A stretch of 27,428 bases of DNA from Zancudomyces culisetae (taxonomy: Eukaryota; Kickxellomycota; Harpellomycetes; Harpellales; Legeriomycetaceae): contig LSSK01000838.1 of NCBI GenBank assembly GCA_001969505.1, positions 1 to 27,428 of the forward strand, read 5' to 3'. How positions within the stretch are numbered: the stretch's first letter is position 1; each line of letters starts with the position of its first letter. Made by a program: the position numbers and the translations under genes. The notes under the pieces are model-generated. The model was not told the origin of the DNA. It worked only from the letters and a program-made list of their open reading frames with translations, and searched no databases. Shown here in pieces: positions 19,755-27,428 of this stretch.

Positions 19755-21945
19755 TTAGTGACCAGCTAGCGAGTTTGTGGCAAACTGGACCGCCTCTTCA
19801 GTTGGCGCAGTGTCATCATCATTCAGCACAATGTGTACGACATATTGGTCTGGTAGATTCTATTTCAATGGGTGTATAGGTAGATGTTACTAACCATTGT
19901 AGTCAACAAAAGCTTTACCAAAAAGGCGACTTACATGTACTTGTGGACAAAGATCTCCGGGTAGATACTTTCCAAGGTTTTCTACAAAGTCCCGTCTGAT
20001 GCTGAGCTCGTCGTTGTACATTTTGTCCAGCTCTAGTGTAACATTTTCCAGCCATTTTTTTTGTGCTTTACGAACTTGGTTTCTTCTATGAAACTCCAGT
20101 ACCAAGTCGCAATAAGCCAAGTAGTATTCTTGGTACCTACAAAAATAAAAAATATAGATATTTGGTGTCACACTTGCAATATTATAAGTATATAATTCTA
20201 AGGTGTAAATGTATATGATTAACTACCATGCTGTAAGATTCCACATTTCTTTTGTAAGTGCATGAAAACTTGAAAGCTGAGACTGTGTAATGCTCTAAAA
20301 GTAATACATAGATATATTAGTGTTTTTTTATGCCAGCGGGTATTGTAAATCTTTATGTGATAAAAATGTGGTGAGAAAATATTTACATATGAAAGAGAAA
20401 TTTGACGGAACGAAAGGCTGATCAGCTCAAAAACATCCGATAGCATAATGGCTTGGTTTTTATATTCTTGAATAAATGTGCTATATTGCTGTGCGCGGAC
20501 ATGACATTCATCTGCTACAGTCCGTAACGAACTCATAGTGTCTTGCATTTCGCCAACTATCAGTCCAATCTCTTGAGTATCATGTGATAAAACTATTTTC
20601 AATGGCATACAGAAAATAAAATTTAGATAAAAAAATTACAAAGTCTACGGATATAGTTTCAAATATTAGTTAAAAATAGTACATGAAACCACCAACATTT
20701 TATCCATCTGTAAGAATTATTAATAAAAAAAGGTATATAAGTGCTGTATATTGGCATTACCTAGGTAGTCCTGTTCGCTCAGTTGCTGGTTCTCTCTCTC
20801 AAGTTGTCTGTTGAGTTTTTTAAAAAGATGGATTATGTAAATTTTTACCAGTAAGGGTGTTATTTATTGGTTAAATGGTATCTAGTATTTTATCTCAATA
20901 AAAGTACCTTATAACCTCGTTTAGCTGTTTGTCATGGCAATGTAGAGATTCATGATCCTCTTCTATCTGCGAAACGAACCCGTTGTTTATTTCAATCCTT
21001 TTTTCCATTCTATCAATATCCTCAGCGCTTATCGAAATAAAGAACGATTCGCTACCTTCCACTCTTTCCAGTGCCGCCACTACCTTTTTTCTTGTGCTTT
21101 CTATAAATTCTATTTGGTTCTATATTAATAGAAAGATGAGTATTTTTTCAAATATAAGTACCACAAATGCCAGAGTGTACAGTATAGTGATTTATTTGAC
21201 CTTACTTTTAATTCGCTTGACAGTATGCTTAACGAGTGAATAAGCCCTCCAGGTGCCTTATCATCGATATAATCATATAAAGATTTTGAGCTACTGACAC
21301 TGCTACCATCTGTGGCAGGTGTTTTATTAAATGTATCGCCATTTTTTTGTTCTGTTTCGTCTTTTTTGTCGTCTTTTGAGGTTTTTTTTAAAAAAAACTC
21401 ATCGACTTTTCTATCTTTTAGTAGGTTTAAGACTGTCTCCATTTCAAAAAACACAGACTCTTGCTCATGTATCGCAGTCTAATATAGTAAAACACGTTTT
21501 TTTTAAAAAAATAAATAAATTCAGCTACTCCAGTAATGAATAGCATATCTATGGCAAACAAAATGATGAAATAAAGATATACTGAAATATGTATCTTTAA
21601 ACACCTACTTTAAGGGCAAAATGCTGCTTATCTAATGTATCCACCGCTATGTTCAAGCTTATTTTCGCCAGCTATTAGATTTGTAGTTTTCGTTTATTAC
21701 TTGGTCTAAAATATATGTGGGTAATTTGGAATTGCTATACAATGAGGAATAGTATACAAAGATATTACCTTCAGCTGTTCCGGGTTATCCTTTATTAGAA
21801 ACGCCAATTCAGGATGTATAGATACAATGACCTCTCTACTACTACGAATTTTTCCTGCTAAGTCTCGAACATCTGCCAACATCCGATCTGCAAGTTCAAT
21901 CCCATTCTTTGTAGGCTCTTTTAATTTGTACAGTCGTTGCAACAT
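19755..21945 (-). CDS. ATG17: Autophagy scaffold protein Atg17, nine exons
   Basis: Scaffold of the Atg1 kinase complex (with Atg13 and, in yeast, Atg29-Atg31) that organises the phagophore assembly site. Exons (minus strand): 21769-21945, 21609-21671, 21206-21478, 20908-21119, 20761-20807, 20387-20592, 20227-20294, 19935-20136, 19755-19859. Joined, they give 450 residues in one frame; introns are 75-168 nt, all GT-AG. Exon 5 is only 47 nt. Family-like blocks: helical N-terminus (ELADRMLADVRDLAGKI), the segment DRKVDEFFLKK (101-111), KSLYDYIDDKA (145-155), a long helical region, and the conserved C-terminal block RRDFVENLGKYLPGDLCP (about 396-413). The last exon (NLPDQYVVHIVLNDDD onward) was found by choosing the acceptor at 19860; the nearer AG would give an immediate stop. 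It is mostly helical with no enzyme domain, as expected. An extra N-terminal exon is possible but unsupported. Confidence 0.88.
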
Positions 21946-22917
21946 TTTTTGATTTTTTTTTGAGGAGGAGGGGTTGTGGGTTTTTTTACCTTTTTAAGTT
22001 GAAGATCGGTACAACTTCTTTTCTCCAAGCACTTTGTCAATATCGTATTTCTTTCGTGCAATAATATACCTACAATAGCTATTAAAAATGGCAAAAAAAG
22101 TTTAGAAAAGTAAAGTTGAAATTATAGCGGCTAGCTCGATAATTGTATTCAAAATGCTGAAATAGCAGTCGAGTTTCTCGATGTTTTGTATTAGCATACA
22201 ATGCGGATATTCTATTGGATAAAAGCATGCACTCAGGCCATAAAGTTCCGATTTCGGGCTTGGTCACATGCAGGCTTGCAAATTCTCAAATTCACACAAA
22301 CCACAGCAAACCAGCAAGTGAGCTTCTCAGTCCTAAACTTCTGTAGAGTATATGGAGGGCTAAGCAATATTAACAATAAATTTCTGAAAAAATAGGAGGA
22401 ACTAGTTTCAGGAAAATGTTAATGCAGCCAATCACATATAAGTTTCCATAAAGCTGAATAGAGCTCTGCTGAGTTGATGGCACAGCGATAACTACCAAGG
22501 CAGGAAACAGGCCTTGCTAGACATGTCAGAGTATGTACAGTTTTTGCGGAGGATTGATTATGTCTGGATGTGGATACAGTATTTAGCATCAGAATTATAT
22601 TTCCAGCCCAAACCATTGAGAAAAAAAAAATCGAGGCCACAAATATCAGAGGAAATAAATCCAACAGCGGACAACTTTGTGATAGTAAGCTATCATAATA
22701 CCATAAACAATAGGATGATTCTTTGGATTGGCTCATGATATGGTGTTACGATTTTGCTCCACTACTGTTTTTTCCAAATAGCAACTCTGTTCATAACAGA
22801 CTAACTTGAATAAAAACAATAAAAACAAGTTGTATTTACGCTTAATATTTATTCTTTCCGAGTAAACAAAACTCCAACTGCAGTTAAAAGCGGTAAAAAA
22901 AGATAATCAATAATACA
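21946..22917. other. Intergenic region with unassigned ORFs
   Basis: About 1 kb between the ATG17 start and the glycosylase stop. It contains a minus-strand frame 22082-22267 and an overlapping pair of long frames at 22419-22738, on both strands, with higher GC than the flanks. I recognise none of them; they could be transposon debris. Confidence 0.45.
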
Positions 22918-24252
22918 CTAGAGTATTTGGACGCTTGGCACAAAAGCTGTAGTTCGTCCTCCCACCTATTCATTACAGGTTTTGCATTAGGTAAAGAATG
23001 CAAATCTTAATAACTGGTTTAAGTAGCACCATACCTTGATATACTCAACTCTATTTCCTTCAACCTTTGGCGCGCCGTTTTTGCTTTTACTAATCCTCTT
23101 ATCCCATCTATAGTGGAACAGCCATGATTTAGGATAGTAGCTGTCGTCTGAATCCACTGATACCGAAAACTTGATCACTTTGAAAATTACTTTTAGCAGA
23201 GTTTTTATCTGTGGCTCGGATAATTCCATAGTGGATTTCTTGGGATGTATTTTTGACTGGTATAATACCTCTGCGATTTTTTTTATTTGGCGGATTTAAA
23301 GATCATGTTAAGTGTGTGTATGAAAAAGTATATAAAATATTACGGTGTTCCAGTGAAAAAATACAAAAAAAAAAAAACAGGCCGATCTGGACACACCACC
23401 TTAATACAGGAATTTAATAGTGGCAAAAAAAAATAAAGGGAGGATAACTTACCATCAGCGATCCAGTTTCCAATACCTGCAATGTTATGTTGATCAAGAA
23501 GAAACGCTTTAATCTGTGTGTTTTTAGAGTAAACAAGCTGAACAAACTCGTCTACAGACGGTGGGTTTACCAATGGATCATACCCAAGGTTCATTATTGG
23601 ATGTGTTGTACGAGGATCGCCAGATATTAAGTAAATACTACCAAGCCTCCTCGCATCACAGAACGAAATACGAGTTTCAGGTTTACCGTGTTCCGAACTG
23701 GAAAGCGAAAACTCAAATTTCATATATTTTGGTGGCCAGCTTTGTCCATATTTTATTTTGGGTGCTTTGTAGAAATGAGGTTCGCCATTTTCAATCTAAG
23801 TTTATAAGCAGTAAACCAAATTAGGAGCGCTTTCACAAACAATATTTAGTTCCACTATCTAATTCACCTTTGACCCTAAAAACGACAAATATTAGCAAGT
23901 GTTAATCCTTACCAAAATATCACCAGTCATTCCCAGATGTAAAAGTAATTTCGGTCCAGTGTCTTTGAAAGATACATAAAAGTACTTTCCATAGCGCTCA
24001 ACACGCTCCACAACTCTGCCCAACATTTTTTCGTCGAATTCAAGATTTGTGCAGTTTTTGTAGACTATCTTATCAGGAATCTAATCCACAGCATCAACAG
24101 TTTACTTACTAGATCACTTGTACAACTAAATGAAACGAATGATATTTAGAAAAATATAATGAACATACCGAATTCACATTCACTATGTATTTCCCTGTAG
24201 CCTCTTTCCTGAAAATCTTACATGCTCTATGTACCTCTGGTAATTCAGGCAT
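22918..24252 (-). CDS. Formamidopyrimidine/endonuclease VIII-type DNA glycosylase (FPG/NEIL1-like), five exons
   Basis: Base-excision-repair enzyme that removes oxidised bases and cleaves the abasic site by its lyase activity. Exons (minus strand): 24169-24252, 23913-24080, 23453-23795, 23035-23270, 22918-22965, giving 292 residues; introns of 88, 117, 182 and 69 nt, all GT-AG. After Met removal the N-terminus is the catalytic Pro-Glu of MPELPEV. Other features: conserved Lys60 in RYGKYFYV, HLGMTGDIL (76-84), FCDARRLG, and the helix-two-turn-helix signature GIGNWIAD (191-198) continuing EVLYQSKIHP across intron 3. The last exon encodes GGRTTAFVP (279-287, Arg281), a zincless-finger motif without the four Cys of bacterial Fpg, as in plant FPG and animal NEIL1. 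Budding yeasts lack this family. The N-terminal Pro fixes the start at 24252. Confidence 0.93.
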
Positions 24253-24857
24253 TGTTAGAATCGAAAAAATAACTTTAAAATACAGAGATCTTTGTTTGAG
24301 TGTTCCTAATATAGATTGACCTAATGCAGAACAAAGTAAGAGCTTCACAGGTAAAAATTGGAGAATAATAAAATAGTCACACTTTTTGGATGATGAAAAT
24401 TGTGAGTTCGATTCTCCCTCGGTTTTCATAGGCCCGACTCAAAATATTTTAAATCACAGTTGTTTCAACTAACTAGCAATTTAATAATTAGTATTTACAA
24501 TAGAAATAGCTGGCATTGAAAGAATGGCTTCAGATGCGATGTCGGGAGAGGTTGATATCCGTGTGCAAATAAAGATGTTCTCTGGTCTGAGCTTTACATC
24601 AGGACGAACGTTCGTGATAGCCCTTTCTGGTATTGGATAATCGTAATAATGTAGGGCTTGTTTTTTTCAACTCTGAATCCATTTAGCGATTATTAAATAT
24701 CAACATTCATATTAATTTCGAATAAATAACTAGGACTTGTCATTATAATAAACACAACTCGGTACACACACCAAGGTAAAAGATAGTCAATAATACAAAG
24801 TGAATACCAAGATAGTAAAAATAAAAAAGATAGAAACATAAAAACACAAAGAACGAT
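24253..24857. other. Intergenic region with an unexplained two-strand open patch
   Basis: Between the glycosylase start and the SPC25 stop. Most is AT-rich. The part at 24481-24669 is markedly less AT-rich and open in one minus frame (61 codons, no ATG) and in a plus frame containing an ATG at 24524 (39 codons to TAA at 24640). I recognise neither translation. It may be a decayed exon, transposon debris or an ncRNA. A B-box-like string at 24406-24414 lies nearby. Confidence 0.45.
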
Positions 24858-26267
24858 CTAAGCGGTGCTGTTTAAAACACTATAAAAAGACTTGCGAATA
24901 TTTTTCAAAAAGGCAAATATATCTCGTGATTCATTCAATTCATCCAACAAAGTATTCAAATCTGGAATGGACGGGTTGCAGTATGGTACTATATGGTTAT
25001 CCAAATTTCTTTTTCAGCATTTCTGTGTTTAAACACCAAGGTAGAATAGAAAAAATATTTGAAATGTATGTACCTTCGTAGTAGAATGTAGGAAACGACA
25101 ATTTGAATCTGGCTGCAACCTGGGGATAGTTTTTTACGAGGTTCGTAAACGTAAAACTCAACTCACATTCTAGATTAAGAATAGAAAGAATTAAGCGATG
25201 CAAATACAAATTATGAAGACAATCAAAGGAAAGAAAAGTGAAATAACTATTTATTAGACTCACCTTTTTCACCATCAATTTTTAAACCCGTCACTCGTTC
25301 TAGCAGCTTTAGTTCATGCAAAACCAGCGAGTTCATCATTGCCAGACTTTCGTTTCTGGAATTTAGGTCTATTGCATGTGCATACAAACGAACCGAGTTG
25401 TTGATATTTTCTTTCAAATAAAAACAAAAAAAACACAACCAGTAGTAAACTCAGTGTTGTGAGCTGAGTACAAATTTGCAAAAAAAGTAAATAGCAAGGT
25501 GATAATATGAATATCGGGGATATTGAGAGCTACAGGACACATCCTTACCTTGCTCGGTAGTTGACAACTTGAAATTAAGCTGCTCAAGCTCAAAAGATAG
25601 CTGTTCCTCGACCAACTTTTCTTGTTTGATCTTTTTTTCGGTACTCTTTATAGATTCGCTTTTTCCCTTTTCCACATCCTTTTCTTTTTCGAGCCCTAAG
25701 AATATGTATAGTTGGTATACTGTTATAGATAATTCAACTATAAATAGTCGTAATTCGGTTTTTACTTTTGGTGATTTCGCTTATTTTAGAGTTCAATTCG
25801 GCAATCTCCGCTTTTACTAGTTTCCTTTTCTCTATTTAGATTTATAGAATGTTAGCCAAATATTTTTAATTTCGCTCTTCAAGACAAATTTATTTTAGTC
25901 ATATACACTACTGCTCACCTAAAACAAAATTAGTTTTGACTAGTTGCTCGTTTCGACTAGCTGATATGAATCCCTTCCACATTGAAATATTTTCGTCAAT
26001 TTCTCTCATAAATTCAGACACTTTTTTCTTTATTTCCCTGCTATCGGCTAAAAATTGAGGAACTATTAGTTCATCCACTTCTTCTCTCATTTCATTTTCA
26101 AATCTTTCATGAAAATTTGCGGGCTGGGTGTATGAAGGATCAAATGCCGTCCCTCTTCGGATGGTTGCTGGTGTCGAAAAGGGTATTATTGGACCCAAAG
26201 GATCAGATTTGGATGGTGTTGTGGCTGGCCTTCGTCTAGGAGTTGATAGAGCCGATAAATTATCCAT
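24858..26267 (-). CDS. SPC25: Kinetochore protein Spc25 (Ndc80 complex), six exons
   Basis: Subunit of the Ndc80 complex. It pairs with Spc24 and links the Ndc80-Nuf2 microtubule-binding end to the inner kinetochore. Exons (minus strand): 25919-26267, 25766-25831, 25549-25695, 25264-25410, 25074-25169, 24858-24988, giving 311 residues in one continuous frame; introns 69-138 nt, all GT-AG, one with an AAAG acceptor. Layout: Pro/Ser/Thr-rich N-tail (1-50), long Lys/Glu/Leu-rich coiled coil (about 55-220), C-terminal globular RWD domain. The C-terminal domain shows the family pattern LLERVTGLKIDGEK (223-236), ELSFTFTN (about 239-246) and IPDLNTLLDELNESRDIF plus FLKNIRKSF at the end. Start at 26267 is the first ATG. 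Slightly longer than yeast Spc25 (221) because of the N-tail and coiled coil. The N-tail has several SP/TP sites, which would suit mitotic phosphorylation (inference). Confidence 0.9.
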
Positions 26268-26801
26268 TTCTAAAGTTATTTGTCGACGTAATTGTTCAAA
26301 AATCAATAGTATGATATATCTTTATTATTTTCCTTTGGTTTGGTTGTTAGTTGCAAAGTGATATTTATTTTTACAAAATTTCAGCAATAATCGCGCAAAT
26401 TCTAATTGTTTAGCAGTTATTTTTGACCAAAATTGATATCAATGGGAATTTATTAATTTATAAATATTTACAGCGAATAAATTGATTATCTATCGCAACT
26501 AGAGCAAGAAATTTTTTTTAATCAAAGGGTACATGAGTTTTGTAATAAAAAATCCAGACATTAAATAAAACTTGAAGAAATAAGTAAATAAATATCGTGA
26601 AAACATTGGATAGTTTATACTTGAAAATTGCAGTTGATATTGGGCTTACTTTTTCGCGATAAATGTTAAATTGATTTAACTCTATGCAGTATTTTGCCAT
26701 TATGCATTGTAGCTGCTAATGTTTATTTAAAAAAATTAAAAACGTATTGTACTGCTTAGAAGGTATGATGATAATCTTAACAATACAAGCAGGCAGATGG
26801 C
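26268..26801. other. Upstream region of SPC25
   Basis: AT-rich spacer between the SPC25 start and the tRNA gene. A 60-codon minus-strand frame (26518-26700) is low in complexity and not convincing. An AG at 26269-26270, just before the SPC25 ATG, could be the acceptor of a 5' UTR intron, but no donor was established. Confidence 0.45.
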
Positions 26802-26806
26802 AAAAA
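26802..26806 (-). terminator. RNA polymerase III terminator (T5)
   Basis: Five T on the minus strand directly after the discriminator base of the tRNA gene. Confidence 0.85.
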
Positions 26807-26879
26807 TGATCCAGCCAGGACTCGAACCTGGAATCTCTTGATTCGAAGTCAAGCGCCTTATCCATTGGGCCACAGGACC
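26807..26879 (-). tRNA. tRNA-Arg, anticodon UCG, no intron
   Basis: A 73-base cloverleaf on the minus strand. The anticodon stem CTTGA/TCAAG carries loop CTTCGAA, giving anticodon TCG, which decodes CGN arginine codons. The T-arm CCAGG-TTCGAGT-CCTGG is perfect, and the D-arm region reads GTGGCCCAATGGATAAGGC. The internal A box (TGGCCCAATGG) and B box (GGTTCGAGTCC) are intact. The acceptor stem GGTCCTG/CTGGATC has one G-U pair (2-71) and a U-U mismatch (6-67); the discriminator is A. CCA is not encoded. Confidence 0.96.
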
Positions 26880-27235
26880 TCTACTGTGTTGAATTCGTTT
26901 TCATTTTTTAGTACTAGTCCAATAGGATTTTCCCAAAAAACTTCCACTAATATCAATCACGGTTCCCTAGAAGGGTGGTTATTACTGACACAGGATTTAC
27001 CATTTCTAGCCAGTTAACCACTATCTATAAAACCCCCTCAGAAAGAACACAACTGGACAATTTCCACAATTTTTGGTAAAAATAATTTTATTTAAAAGAA
27101 TTCCTCCCAAAACCTGGAAAATATAGCCAAAATGGCCCTTTCCTTACACTAAAAAAATAGTATTACGCCTCTCTATATATGTTTATTTTTACTTTTAGTG
27201 TGGTTTTGGTCGGATTTACAAATTTTTCAATTTAT
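26880..27235. other. Right-hand intergenic region
   Basis: AT-rich DNA upstream of the tRNA, with no gene recognised on either strand. Confidence 0.45.
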
Positions 27236-27340
27236 ACTAATAATTTACTAATAAAATTGATTAAAAATAAATCCACTAATAAAGTATAAAATCGATTCGA
27301 CTAAAAAATAAATCGATTTGTACTATTAAATTGGCTGTAA
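27236..27340. repeat. Degenerate AT-rich tandem repeat
   Basis: About four or five imperfect units of 18-28 bases, each beginning ACTAATAAA/ACTAAAAAA/ACTATTAAA. Several contain an ATTGATT or palindromic AATCGATT core (27290-27297 and 27311-27318). It continues into similar AT-rich sequence toward the right edge. Confidence 0.4.
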
Positions 27341-27428
27341 AATTGACAAAAATTTATAACATGGTCATAATTTTTGTACTCTAAATTGAATTGCGCAGGA
27401 AACAATTTTTTCAAAATTGATTTCTCTG

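Noticed and set aside
24393-24429. B-box-like GTTCGATTC inside an ATGAAAA/TTTTCAT hairpin, resembling a tRNA T-arm
   Set aside because: No matching 5' acceptor strand, D-arm or anticodon arm upstream; the inverted repeat is local. Not a tRNA gene.
1-27428. CRISPR arrays, defence systems, biosynthetic clusters
   Set aside because: No regularly spaced repeats or relevant gene families; the content is ordinary eukaryotic housekeeping.

Overview
Likely source: nuclear DNA of a fungus, most probably an early-diverging lineage such as Mucoromycota (an inference). The evidence is the gene content: ribosomal protein uL22, Drs2- and Pmr1-type P-type ATPases, the fungal autophagy scaffold Atg17, kinetochore Spc25, an animal-like aminoacylase-1, a NEIL1/plant-FPG-type DNA glycosylase, and LINE pieces with a CCHC gag-like protein. 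Spacers are very AT-rich and full of A/T homopolymers. All 22 introns are GT-AG (69-337 nt), and every intact gene reads with the standard code. I could not identify the species.

Layout, left to right; every confident gene is on the minus strand. 1-413: a LINE gag-like fragment with a CCHC knuckle, running off the left edge. 662-1553: RPL17, two exons. 2462-2868: a decayed, possibly PEX11-related relic. 3108-6791: DRS2-like phospholipid flippase, intronless. 6792-10089: 3.3 kb with no recognisable gene. 10090-12939: PMR1-like Golgi Ca2+/Mn2+ pump, intronless. 14039-15235: classical protein tyrosine phosphatase, intronless. 15750-15944: a small secreted six-cysteine protein. 16896-18650: aminoacylase-1, five exons. 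19024-19542: a 5'-truncated, decayed LINE copy with an A-rich tail, flanked by a 20/21-bp target-site duplication. 19755-21945: ATG17, nine exons. 22918-24252: FPG/NEIL1-like DNA glycosylase, five exons. 24858-26267: SPC25, six exons. 26807-26879: tRNA-Arg(UCG) followed directly by a pol III T-run.

The genes are ordinary housekeeping functions (translation, Golgi lipid and ion transport, phosphotyrosine signalling, N-acyl amino-acid hydrolysis, autophagy initiation, base excision repair, chromosome segregation). They do not form a pathway or operon. Intron-rich genes occupy the right part and three long intronless genes the left. Exon joins for RPL17, ACY1, ATG17, the glycosylase and SPC25 were worked out by hand; every junction keeps the reading frame and restores family motifs.

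I found no defence system, CRISPR array or biosynthetic cluster. The least explained parts are a short patch at 24481-24669 open on both strands, an unassigned ORF at 22478-22738 (+), the relic at 2462-2868, and degenerate AT-rich repeats at the right edge.
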